Assembly: GCF_000744095.1 (NCBI RefSeq)
Contig: NZ_JQLI01000008.1
Span: 1,054,001-1,118,000 of the forward strand
DNA from: Cupriavidus necator A5-1
GTDB lineage: Bacteria; Pseudomonadota; Gammaproteobacteria; Burkholderiales; Burkholderiaceae
Direction: 5' to 3'
Length of the DNA stretch: 64,000 bases
Part shown: positions 17,572 to 25,254 of the stretch, one piece after another
How the letters are laid out: every line of letters starts with the position of its first letter
How positions within the stretch are numbered: the stretch's first letter is position 1
Program-made: the position numbers and the translations under genes
The notes under the pieces: model-generated
The model's input: the letters and a program-made list of their open reading frames with translations, nothing else
What the model was told of the DNA's origin: nothing
Database searches by the model: none

Positions 17572-18825
17572 TCACCCGCGCGCCAGCCGCCGGCCGGCGG
17601 CGATGCCGGGCAACTCGACCCAGCGGTGCAGCAGCAGCGCCAGGCCCAGCGCCAGCGCCGCGTCGATGGCAAAGCGCAGCAGCTGCAGCCCGGTCTGGTC
17701 CGGCGTCAGTTGCGGCATCAGCCGCTTGACGCCTTCGATCACCGTGGGGTGGGTCAGGTAGAGCGCGAACGACAGCTCGCCCAGCCACACCAGCGCGCGC
17801 GGCACGCGCAGCACGCCGGCGTGCTCGGCCGCCACCACGCCTGCCAGCAGCAGCGCCGCGGGCAGGCCGCGGCCGATCAGGCTGAAGTCCGGCCCGACCA
17901 GCGGCAGCGACAGCGCGAACGCCGCGCCGCCGGTCGCCAGCATGCCCAGCGCGATCGCGGGCGTCAGCAGGTGGCGCCAGCGCGCATAGGCCCAAGCCAG
18001 CAGGCAGCCCAGCAGGAACTCCAGCACCAGCGGGTTGCTCGCCATCGCCAGCCACGGCGAGGCAAACGGGTAGCCCTGCGCGGGATCGCCCACCAGCGTC
18101 CCGAAGCGCCACCACGGCAGCACCAGCGTGGCCAGCGCGAACAGCGCCAGCACCACCAGCAGCGCGCGCCGCCCGGCCAGCAGCAGGCCAAGCGCAAAGG
18201 CCCCGTAGAACGCCAGCTCATAGTTGAGCGACCAGCCCACATACAGCGCCGGATAGCCGTAATAGGGCGCCTGCGCGGTGGAAGTCGGCAGGAAGGCCAG
18301 CGATGCGGCGAACGCCGCCGGCGTCACCGGGTTGAGCAGCAGCGCATGGATCGCCGACATGGTCCAGTACGGCGGCGCCAGCCGGAAGCCGCGGCGGATG
18401 AGGAAGCTGAGCGGGCGCTCCGGCGTGGGCCGGGCCAGCACCGCGACCCACGCGATGATGAAGCCGCTGATGACGAAGAACACATCGACGCCGACATGGC
18501 CGCGCTTGATCACGTTGTCGGTCAGCCAGCCTAGCACCGGCGCGTCCGGGCCGCCGAGCGCAAGGCCCGAGTGGAAGACCACCACGAAGGCAGCGGCCAG
18601 TCCGCGCAGGGCCTGGATGCTGTCGAGCCGTGTGATGGCGGGGGACTGGGTCGCGTGTGCACGGACTGCGGATCGGGCCGGCGGTGACGAGGCCTGCGGC
18701 GTTGATGCGGTGCCGACCCGGGGAAGGTGGTGTTCTGGAATAGTTGACGGCACTGTTTCAGCGTGCGGAATCAAAAAGTGTTGAATCCATGACTGACAGC
18801 GGCCCGTTGCACAAAGTTCGGGCAA
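17572..18825 (-). CDS. Acyltransferase-3 family membrane protein
   Basis: Integral membrane O-acyltransferase of the AT3 family, which modifies surface polysaccharides or antibiotics. The domain begins about residue 66 with RLDSIQALRGLAAAFVVVFHSG, giving the family R and H residues, followed by HVGVDVFFVISGFII, the SFLIRRGFRLAPPYW loop and about ten membrane helices. The stop is only 3 bp from the convergent cytochrome c stop. The start is uncertain: the longest frame begins with TTG at 18825 and leaves 65 non-conserved residues before the domain; a GTG at 18753 is another option, and neither has a clear ribosome site. Acceptor unknown. No feature was recognised between 18826 and 19041 beyond the iorA ribosome site. 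Confidence 0.85.
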   Translation of the reverse strand: MPELCATGRCQSWIQHFLIPHAETVPSTIPEHHLPRVGTASTPQASSPPARSAVRAHATQSPAITRLDSIQALRGLAAAFVVVFHSGLALGGPDAPVLGWLTDNVIKRGHVGVDVFFVISGFIIAWVAVLARPTPERPLSFLIRRGFRLAPPYWTMSAIHALLLNPVTPAAFAASLAFLPTSTAQAPYYGYPALYVGWSLNYELAFYGAFALGLLLAGRRALLVVLALFALATLVLPWWRFGTLVGDPAQGYPFASPWLAMASNPLVLEFLLGCLLAWAYARWRHLLTPAIALGMLATGGAAFALSLPLVGPDFSLIGRGLPAALLLAGVVAAEHAGVLRVPRALVWLGELSFALYLTHPTVIEGVKRLMPQLTPDQTGLQLLRFAIDAALALGLALLLHRWVELPGIAAGRRLARG

Positions 18826-19041
18826 ATCGGCGCGGGGCGCAGGGTAGGGCGCATCGCGTCCGGCAAGGTGACCGAAATTGCACTATCCTCACTTGTCCCT
18901 TGCGCCAGGCTGTGGCGCACGGGCCGTGCCCCCGCCACCCCTTGCGCAACCCACGGCGCCGCTTCCCGGCGTTGATTGTGTTGGCCGGGGCACCCGTAAG
19001 AAGGAAGAACAAGCGGGCAACGTACCCAAGGAGTGTCCCCC

Positions 19042-19506
19042 ATGACCACCCTCAATATCAACGTCAACGGCAAGACCCGTGAAGTCGACGTGGACCCGTC
19101 CACGCCGCTGCTGTGGGCGCTGCGTGACAACCTCGACATGACCGGCACCAAGTTCGGCTGTGGCATGGCCGTGTGCGGTGCCTGCACCGTGCATATCAAC
19201 GGCCAGGCCACGCGCAGCTGCGTGACCCCGGTATCGGCCGCCGCCGGCGCGCGTATCACCACCATCGAGGGCATCGCCACCGACAAGGTCGGGCGCGCCG
19301 TGCTCGACGCGTGGATCAAGCACGATGTCGCGCAATGCGGCTACTGCCAGAACGGCCAGGTGATGAGCGCCATCGGCCTGTTGCGCACCAAGCCGCGGCC
19401 CAGCGACGCTGACATCGACCAGGCCATGGCCGGCAACCTGTGCCGCTGCGGCACGTACCAGCGCATCCGCGCGGCGATCAAAGACGCCGCCCGTGCGCTG
19501 GCCTGA
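19042..19506 (+). CDS. iorA: [2Fe-2S] subunit of an isoquinoline 1-oxidoreductase-type molybdenum hydroxylase
   Basis: Small electron-transfer subunit (154 residues) of the xanthine oxidase family. The plant-ferredoxin cluster cysteines are in KFGCGMAVCGACTVHING plus the following SC, and the second, all-helical cluster domain has CGYCQNGQ and NLCRCGTY. AAGGAG lies 8 bp before the ATG at 19042. It is followed 15 bp later by the large catalytic subunit. There is no FAD subunit gene, as in IorAB-type periplasmic aldehyde or N-heterocycle oxidoreductases that pass electrons to cytochromes. The true substrate cannot be told. Confidence 0.92.
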   Translation: MTTLNINVNGKTREVDVDPSTPLLWALRDNLDMTGTKFGCGMAVCGACTVHINGQATRSCVTPVSAAAGARITTIEGIATDKVGRAVLDAWIKHDVAQCGYCQNGQVMSAIGLLRTKPRPSDADIDQAMAGNLCRCGTYQRIRAAIKDAARALA

Positions 19507-19521
19507 GCGGGAGGAATGATC

Positions 19522-21780
19522 ATGCGAATCCGAGGCATCGAGGCACTGGCCGGCGGCCAGGGCGGCAATGATGGCGAAGCGCGTCAACACAGCGGCATCG
19601 CCACGCTGGACCGGCGCAGTTTCCTGAAGCTGACTGGCCTGGCCGGCGGCGGGCTGGCACTGGGCGTGGCGCCGCTGGCGCAGGCGCAGGACGCGGCCAG
19701 GTCCAGGACCACGGCGCCGCCGCCGCAGGCGTTCCTGATCATCGCGCCGGACAACACCGTCACCGTGGCCGTGAACCGGCTCGAGTTCGGCCAGGGCGTG
19801 CACACCGCGCTGCCGATGGCGCTGGCCGAGGAGCTGGACGCCGACTGGCGCAACGTCCGCGCCACGCTCGCGCCGGCCGGCGACCCATACAAGGACCCCG
19901 CCTTCGGCATGCAGATGACCGGCGGTTCGACGGCGCTGAACCACTCGTTCGAGCAATACCGTGAACTGGGCGCGCGCGCCCGCGCCATGCTGGTGGCGGC
20001 GGCAGCGCAGCAGTGGAAGGTCGATCCGGCCAGCTGCAAGGTGGAGCAGGGCGTCATCACGTCCGGCAGCCATCGCGCCACCTTCGGCGAACTGGCGCCC
20101 GCGGCGATGGAGCTGCCGGTGCCGCAGCGGGTCACGCTGAAAGACCCGTCGCAGTTCCGCATCGTCGGCAAGCCCACGCCGCGGCTGGACTCGCGCGGCA
20201 AGATGGAAGCGACCACGCCGTTCGGCATCGACACGCGCCTGAAGGACATGGTGGTGGTGACGGTGGCGCGCCCGCCGCGCTTCGGCGGCAAGGTCAAGAG
20301 CTTCAGCGCCGACAAGGCACGCGCGGTGCAGGGTGTGCGCGGCGTGATGCAGGTGCCGGTCGATCGCGGCGGCAGCGGCGTGGCGGTGATCGCCAGCGGC
20401 TACTGGCCGGCCAAGATGGGCCGCGATGCGCTCGATATCCAGTGGGAAGACGCGGGCTCGAAGGTCTCGTCGCAGGCGCTGTTCGATGAATACGCGAAGC
20501 TGGCCGCGCAACCGGGCACAGTGGCGCGCGCGGGCGAGGGCGACATCGGCGCGGCCATCAACGGCGCGGCGCGCAAGATCGAGGCGGACTTCCGCTTCCC
20601 CTACCTGGCGCACGCACCGATGGAGCCGCTGAACTGCACGCTGCAACCGGAAGTCGCAGGCGGCAAGGTGCAGGCGGTCAAGGTATGGGTAGGCTCGCAG
20701 TTCCAGACCGTCGACCAGGCCGCGATCGCGCGCACGCTGGGCCTCGCGCCGGACAAGGTCGTGCTCAACACCATGATGGCCGGCGGCGGCTTCGGCCGGC
20801 GTGCTGTGCCGACCTCGGACTACATCGTGGAAGCGGCCAACGTGCTCAAGGCCTGGGTCGCCGCCGGCCACACCGAGCCGCTCAAGGTGATCTGGAGCCG
20901 CGAGGACGATATCCGCGGCGGCTACTACCGCCCGCTGCACCTGCACCGCGCCCGCATCGGGCTGGACGCGCAGGGCAAGGTGGTGGGCTGGCAGCACACC
21001 ATCGTCGGTCAGTCGATCCTGAAGGGCACGCCGTTCGAGGCCTTCATGGTCAAGAACGGCGTCGATGCCACCATGACCGAAGGCATCGTCGAGAACGACT
21101 ATGACCTGCCGCTGCAGATGTCGGTGCACCACCCACAGGTGGACGTGCCGGTGCTGTGGTGGCGCTCGGTGGGCAACACGCACACCGCCTTCGTCAAGGA
21201 AACGCTGGCCGACGAAATGGCCGGCGCCGCCAAGCAGGACCCGGTGGCATTCCGCCTGGCCCGGCTTGACGAGAAGAAGCACGCGCGCCACCGCGCCGCG
21301 CTGCAGCTCGCGGTGGACAAGTCCGGCTACGGCAAGCGCAAGCTTCCCAAGGGCCATGCCTGGGGCGTGGCCGTGCACGAGTCGTTCAACACCGTGGTGG
21401 CCTACGTGGTCGACGTGTCGCTGGTGAAGGGCGAGCCGCGCGTGCATCGCGTCACCGCCGGCGTGCATGCCAACCGCGTGGTCAACCCGATGTCGGCCGA
21501 GGCGCAGATCCAGGGCGCGTGCATCTTCGGGCTGGCGATGACGAAGCCGGGGTTTGCCATCGAGATCGAGAACGGCGCCGTGAAGAACAGCAACTTCCCG
21601 GACTATCCGCCGCCGCGCATCACCGACGCGCCGGTGGTGGAGGTTTTCTTCGTGCCCTCGCAGGAGAACCCCACCGGCCTGGGCGAGCCCGGTGTGCCGC
21701 CGATCGCGCCGGCGGTGGCCAACGCGCTGTTCGCGCTGACGGGCAAGCGCCAGCGGCAGTTGCCGTTCGTGATGGCGTAG
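19522..21780 (+). CDS. iorB: Molybdopterin-binding large subunit, isoquinoline 1-oxidoreductase type
   Basis: Catalytic subunit (752 residues) of a xanthine oxidase-family enzyme, partner of the preceding iron-sulfur protein. A twin-arginine motif DRRSFLKLTG followed by a hydrophobic stretch and AQAQD indicates Tat export to the periplasm. Molybdopterin-domain signatures include FGQGVHTALPMALAEELD, GGGFGRRAVPTSDY and the GLGEPGVPPIAPAVANAL stretch carrying the catalytic glutamate. ATG 19522 is preferred over 19516 because GGGAGG would be too close to the latter. IorAB-like enzymes oxidise aldehydes or hydroxylate N-heterocycles; which one is not visible here. Confidence 0.92.
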   Translation: MRIRGIEALAGGQGGNDGEARQHSGIATLDRRSFLKLTGLAGGGLALGVAPLAQAQDAARSRTTAPPPQAFLIIAPDNTVTVAVNRLEFGQGVHTALPMALAEELDADWRNVRATLAPAGDPYKDPAFGMQMTGGSTALNHSFEQYRELGARARAMLVAAAAQQWKVDPASCKVEQGVITSGSHRATFGELAPAAMELPVPQRVTLKDPSQFRIVGKPTPRLDSRGKMEATTPFGIDTRLKDMVVVTVARPPRFGGKVKSFSADKARAVQGVRGVMQVPVDRGGSGVAVIASGYWPAKMGRDALDIQWEDAGSKVSSQALFDEYAKLAAQPGTVARAGEGDIGAAINGAARKIEADFRFPYLAHAPMEPLNCTLQPEVAGGKVQAVKVWVGSQFQTVDQAAIARTLGLAPDKVVLNTMMAGGGFGRRAVPTSDYIVEAANVLKAWVAAGHTEPLKVIWSREDDIRGGYYRPLHLHRARIGLDAQGKVVGWQHTIVGQSILKGTPFEAFMVKNGVDATMTEGIVENDYDLPLQMSVHHPQVDVPVLWWRSVGNTHTAFVKETLADEMAGAAKQDPVAFRLARLDEKKHARHRAALQLAVDKSGYGKRKLPKGHAWGVAVHESFNTVVAYVVDVSLVKGEPRVHRVTAGVHANRVVNPMSAEAQIQGACIFGLAMTKPGFAIEIENGAVKNSNFPDYPPPRITDAPVVEVFFVPSQENPTGLGEPGVPPIAPAVANALFALTGKRQRQLPFVMA

Positions 21781-21814
21781 GCGGAGCGGGCAGTATGACC
21801 GGCGGCGGTGCGCG

Positions 21815-22618
21815 CTATTGCGTGCTGCCGCCGGCCATGCGCCATGCCTTGCCGAAGCGTTGCAGGTCGGCCGCCGAGGCATCGGTCACGGCCCAGTAGT
21901 CCATGCCGCCTGCCTGCCAGTACGCGATCTGGTAGCCCTGCCGGGTCAGGGCCCCGTCAAGGTCCGGCGCCGCCCTGCGCGTGCCCGCGCCGCGCAGCAC
22001 GAACACATCGATCGGGTGCTGGTTGCGTCGATAGACCAGCACCGCCACCCGCTGCCCGTGAATGTAGTCGAGCCGTCCGCCGACGAGCGGAAAGCCTTCG
22101 GCCGCCATGTCATGGACGGGCGGCGCGTAGTCGAGCCGCCCGTTGAACCACGGCTTGACCGTGTGGCGATCCGTCGATGCCACGTCGACGGCGTGGTCGG
22201 CGATCAGCGCGCGCACGTGGCTGCTGACTACCTCCCGGGCCATGGCGTCTTGCGGGGAATCCTGCAGCATGAACAACGTCAGCCCGAACGCCATCGAGGC
22301 CAGGGTCAATGCCGCCAGCCCGGCGTTGACGGCCGGGCGCCAGGCAAACCACTCGAGCCAGCGCGGGCGCGATGCCTCACCCCCTGCCGGCACGCCGGCC
22401 GCGGGCAGCGCAGCAGCGATCCGGGCGCGCAGGGCGGGACTTGCGCGATGATAAGTCGCGCCTTCCCGTACAGCCGTGCGCAGCGCGCGCAGGCGTCCCA
22501 GTTCGGCCGAGCACGCGGCACATTGCGCCAGGTGCTGCTCCAGGCGCAGGCTTTCCGCCGCGCCGAGTTCGTCGTCGGCGCAGGCAGGCAGCAGTTCGCA
22601 AACCTCATTGCAGTCCAT
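21815..22618 (-). CDS. Zinc-binding anti-sigma factor
   Basis: Membrane-anchored anti-sigma factor of 267 residues. The N-terminus contains the zinc-binding anti-sigma motif HLAQCAAC (H28-x3-C-x2-C35) that grips the ECF sigma factor. A single membrane helix follows at about residues 99-117 (AVNAGLAALTLASMAFGLTL), and the C-terminal part is periplasmic. Its start overlaps the end of the upstream sigma gene by 14 bp, so the two are co-translated. The signal that releases the sigma factor is unknown. Confidence 0.9.
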   Translation of the reverse strand: MDCNEVCELLPACADDELGAAESLRLEQHLAQCAACSAELGRLRALRTAVREGATYHRASPALRARIAAALPAAGVPAGGEASRPRWLEWFAWRPAVNAGLAALTLASMAFGLTLFMLQDSPQDAMAREVVSSHVRALIADHAVDVASTDRHTVKPWFNGRLDYAPPVHDMAAEGFPLVGGRLDYIHGQRVAVLVYRRNQHPIDVFVLRGAGTRRAAPDLDGALTRQGYQIAYWQAGGMDYWAVTDASAADLQRFGKAWRMAGGSTQ

Positions 22619-23237
22619 GACCTGTCTCCCCGGCGGGGTGCGGTGCTGGCGCCAGCGCGCCGGATGGCGGGCGAGCCTGTTCCGGCCCTTGCGCCGTGCC
22701 CTGCTGCTGCAGCGCCGTCACTGCCGCCGCCAGCATCCGCCGCCCGCGCGCCAGCCGTGACATGACCGTGCCGATGGCGATATCCGCGACGCGGGCAATG
22801 TCGCGGTAGGGCAGCTCCTCCAGTTCGCGCAGCACCAGCACTTCCCGATAGACCACCGGAAGCTGCTCCAGCGCACGGTGCACCAGCCGCACGTCTTCCT
22901 GCCGCAGCAGCCACTGCTCGGGGCTGTCCTGGCCATCGTGCCAGGCCGGCAGGGGCTGGTTCTCGTGCAGGTCGTCATAGCTGCACACCTCGCCGGCGGC
23001 CTTGCGCTTCTGGCAGGCTGTGAACCACGTATTGCGCACGATCGCCAGCAGCCACGGCCGCGGCTGGTCGCCGTGGAAACTGCCAAAGAGCCGGTAAGCG
23101 CGCAGGAAGGCTTCCTGGACCACGTCGTCGGCCTCGCTGGCGCTGCCCGACAACCAGCGCGCGAGGTTGTAGGCGGCATCCAGGTGCGGGAGCACCAGTT
23201 CATCGAAGCGGCGGCGATCGTCGGATGCGTGCTGCAT
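22605..23237 (-). CDS. ECF-type RNA polymerase sigma factor
   Basis: Sigma-70 family extracytoplasmic function factor of 210 residues. Region 2 is visible as FDELVLPHLDAAYNLARWL...DDVVQEAFLRAYRLF and region 4 as LEQLPVVYREVLVLRELEEL followed by the helix-turn-helix PYRDIARVADIAIGTVMSRL. The start is set at the ATG at 23237, where family homology begins, although the frame stays open far upstream. Cotranscribed with the anti-sigma factor, and preceded by a sequence identical in layout to that in front of the divergent phosphoesterase gene, implying autoregulation. Confidence 0.93.
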   Translation of the reverse strand: MQHASDDRRRFDELVLPHLDAAYNLARWLSGSASEADDVVQEAFLRAYRLFGSFHGDQPRPWLLAIVRNTWFTACQKRKAAGEVCSYDDLHENQPLPAWHDGQDSPEQWLLRQEDVRLVHRALEQLPVVYREVLVLRELEELPYRDIARVADIAIGTVMSRLARGRRMLAAAVTALQQQGTAQGPEQARPPSGALAPAPHPAGETGHGLQ

Positions 23238-23286
23238 TCGTGCCTCGGTCGGTTTGTGCACCGGCGCCGGTGGCGCACGTCCCGGG

Positions 23287-23315
23287 TATACCGGGGTTCC
23301 ACTCAGTTTATTCCC
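23287..23315 (-). promoter_or_regulatory. Predicted ECF promoter of the sigma/anti-sigma operon
   Basis: On the minus strand: GGGAATAAA, 12 bp, CCGGTATA, located 50 bp upstream of the sigma gene start. The same two elements with the same 12-bp spacing occur on the plus strand at 23350-23377. Confidence 0.7.
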
Positions 23316-23349
23316 GGTGCGGGCGGATTTTTGCCGGATCGGCATTGCC

Positions 23350-23377
23350 GGGAATAAAGCCTCCCGCAAGCCGGTAT
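23350..23377 (+). promoter_or_regulatory. Predicted ECF promoter of the phosphoesterase-cupredoxin operon
   Basis: GGGAATAAA, 12 bp, CCGGTAT, placed 34 bp before the phosphoesterase ATG. It mirrors the element upstream of the sigma gene, separated from it by 34 bp, so both operons are probably read by the same ECF factor. Confidence 0.7.
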
Positions 23378-23411
23378 GACAGGTACATCCCTGCAACCAG
23401 ACGGAGGCACC

Positions 23412-24290
23412 ATGGACACACTGAAACGACGGGATTTCCTGCGGCTGGCGGGCGCCGCCGGCGGCGCGGTCTTTGCCTCGGGGCTGCCGGGCTGGGCCTT
23501 CGGGCGCGATGAGGATTTCTACTTTGTGCAGCTTTCGGACGCGCACTGGGGCTTCCAGGGGCCGGCCAATCCCGATGCGCGGGGCACGCTGCCCAAGGCC
23601 ATCGCCGCCGTCAATGCGCTGCGTCAGCCGCCGGACTTCATCATGTTTACCGGCGATCTCACGCACACCACCGACGACCCGCAGGAGCGCAGGCGCCGCC
23701 TGCGCGAGTTCCAGTCCGTCATTGCCGGTCTGGGCGTCAGGACGATCCACCTGATGCCGGGCGAGCACGACGCCAGCCTCGATGCGGGCGCGGCCTACCA
23801 GGAGCTGTTCGGGCCGACGCACTACACCTTCGATCACAAAGGCGTGCATTTTGTCGTGCTCGACAATGTGTCCGATCCCGCGGGGCGGGTCGGGGATGCG
23901 CAACGCGCGTGGCTGGCGGCGGACCTGGCGCGGCAACCAAAGGGCGCGCGCATCGTGGTGTTCACGCACCGCCCGCTGTTCGACCTGTATCCGCAATGGG
24001 ACTGGGCCACGCGCGACGGTGCGCAGGTGATCGACACGCTGATGCCCTATCCGAACGTGACCGTGTTCTACGGCCACATCCACCAGGAGCATCACCACAC
24101 GACGGGCCACATTGCGCATCACGCCGCACGCTCGCTGATGTTTCCCCTGCCGCCGCCGGGGTCGCAGCCGCAGCGCCTGCCGGTGCCGTGGGACGCCGCG
24201 CAGCCCTATCGCGGGCTAGGCTGGCGCGAGGTCGAAGCGAAACCGGCGCCCGGCGCGTTCGCGCTGGCCGAGCAGCCGATCACGACCTGA
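23412..24290 (+). CDS. Tat-exported calcineurin-like metallophosphoesterase
   Basis: Predicted periplasmic metal-dependent phosphoesterase of 292 residues. A twin-arginine signal KRRDFLRLAGAAGG leads the protein. The calcineurin-like metal-binding blocks follow in order: QLSDAHWG, FTGDLTH, MPGEHD (in place of the usual GNHD), FTHRPL and YGHIHQEHHH. GGAGG stands 5 bp before ATG 23412; an upstream in-frame ATG at 23376 falls inside the predicted promoter and is rejected. It forms an operon with the cupredoxin gene 13 bp downstream and is divergent from the ECF sigma operon. Substrate unknown. Confidence 0.9.
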   Translation: MDTLKRRDFLRLAGAAGGAVFASGLPGWAFGRDEDFYFVQLSDAHWGFQGPANPDARGTLPKAIAAVNALRQPPDFIMFTGDLTHTTDDPQERRRRLREFQSVIAGLGVRTIHLMPGEHDASLDAGAAYQELFGPTHYTFDHKGVHFVVLDNVSDPAGRVGDAQRAWLAADLARQPKGARIVVFTHRPLFDLYPQWDWATRDGAQVIDTLMPYPNVTVFYGHIHQEHHHTTGHIAHHAARSLMFPLPPPGSQPQRLPVPWDAAQPYRGLGWREVEAKPAPGAFALAEQPITT

Positions 24291-24303
24291 ACCGGAGCCT
24301 GCC

Positions 24304-24675
24304 ATGAATTCATCGATGCCCGGCCGGCGCGCGGCGCTGGGCTGGATGCTCGGTCTCGCGGCGGCCTTGCTGGCAGGGGCTGGCCGGGGCGATGCGGCTG
24401 CGCCGCGCGTCATCCGCATCCACGCGCGCAAGTTCGTCTTTACCCCGGATCACATCCCGCTGCGTGCCGGCGAGTCTGTCGTATTCGAACTCACGGCACA
24501 GGACGTGATCATGGGCTTCAGCGTGCCGGATTTCGGCGTGCGTGCCGACGTGGCGCCGGGCGTGACCGTGCGTTTGCCGGCAACGGCGCGCGGCCGCGGC
24601 AACTACGGCTTCCTGTGCGACATCTTCTGCGGATCGGGGCATGAGACGATGAACGGCATTATCGAGGTCACGTAG
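24304..24675 (+). CDS. Exported CuA-like cupredoxin with an altered ligand
   Basis: Periplasmic protein of 123 residues with an N-terminal signal (RRAALGWMLGLAAALLAGAG) and a single cupredoxin domain resembling the copper-binding half of cytochrome oxidase subunit II. The loop CDIFCGSGHETM supplies C105, C109, H113 and M116 in the spacing of a CuA site. The histidine that completes CuA in oxidase subunit II (DVLHSW) is replaced by methionine: here DVIMGFSVP (M70). There is no membrane hairpin as in true subunit II. Second gene of the operon behind the phosphoesterase, likely ECF-driven. It could be a copper carrier or an electron-transfer protein. Confidence 0.85.
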   Translation: MNSSMPGRRAALGWMLGLAAALLAGAGRGDAAAPRVIRIHARKFVFTPDHIPLRAGESVVFELTAQDVIMGFSVPDFGVRADVAPGVTVRLPATARGRGNYGFLCDIFCGSGHETMNGIIEVT

Positions 24676-24886
24676 GCGAGGTCACACTGAGGAGGTCACG
24701 CCGGCAGCGCCTGCCCACGGCCCTGGCCGGCCTGCGGCAGCGTGTTGTAATCGCGCAGCCCATAGGCTGCTCTATTGCCTTTGCCCCTCGAGCCGCGTAG
24801 AACGTAGAAAAACGGCGCCTGGAGAGGGCCGGCAGCCGCCCGTCATGCGCGGGCGGAGCACAATGCCAGAGGATCGAGGTGTGGCC

Positions 24887-25174
24887 ATGGAGACCCAAGA
24901 GAGCGCGCTGACGCTTGCCCTGATGACCGAGCCCGCGCGGGCCACGATCTGCCGCGCGCTGCTGGAAGCCGGCGAGGACGGGCTGCCCGCCGCCGAGTTG
25001 GCGCAACTTGCCGGGCTGAGCCTGCCGCGCGCCGCGCACATGTTCCAGGAACTGATGCAGGCTGAAGTGGTGGCACTGGCCATCCGCGAGCGCCAGGTCT
25101 GCTATGTGCTCAAGGCCCGGCGCGCGGTACGCGATGCGCTGGGTTATATCGACGGCAGCGGCCTGGCTGACTGA
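24887..25174 (+). CDS. ArsR-type winged-helix regulator
   Basis: A 95-residue DNA-binding protein with a single winged helix-turn-helix: ALMTEPARATICRALLEAGE, the recognition segment AELAQLAGLSLPRAAHMFQELMQA, and a short wing. This matches the ArsR/SmtB-like fold, but cysteine or histidine metal ligands typical of metal-sensing members are not evident apart from two scattered cysteines. GAGG lies before the ATG at 24887; an in-frame ATG at 24863 is possible. It stands alone, so its target is unknown. No feature was recognised between 24676 and 24886. Confidence 0.75.
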   Translation: METQESALTLALMTEPARATICRALLEAGEDGLPAAELAQLAGLSLPRAAHMFQELMQAEVVALAIRERQVCYVLKARRAVRDALGYIDGSGLAD

Positions 25175-25254
25175 TCCTCGCGACCTGACCGGACGCATCT
25201 CGCTGCGGCCCGGTTCCACATCCTTCCCGCCGGTAATGGCGCCGGATCGGCTGG

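Noticed and set aside
18889..21882. Very long minus-strand open frame of about 997 codons
   Set aside because: It is antisense to iorAB in high-GC DNA; composition is His/Arg/Ala-rich with no family features, while the plus strand encodes a clear molybdenum hydroxylase.
22605..24122. Extended sigma factor frame of 505 codons
   Set aside because: The extra 295 N-terminal residues are antisense to the phosphoesterase gene and have no sigma features; the sigma domain begins at 23237.
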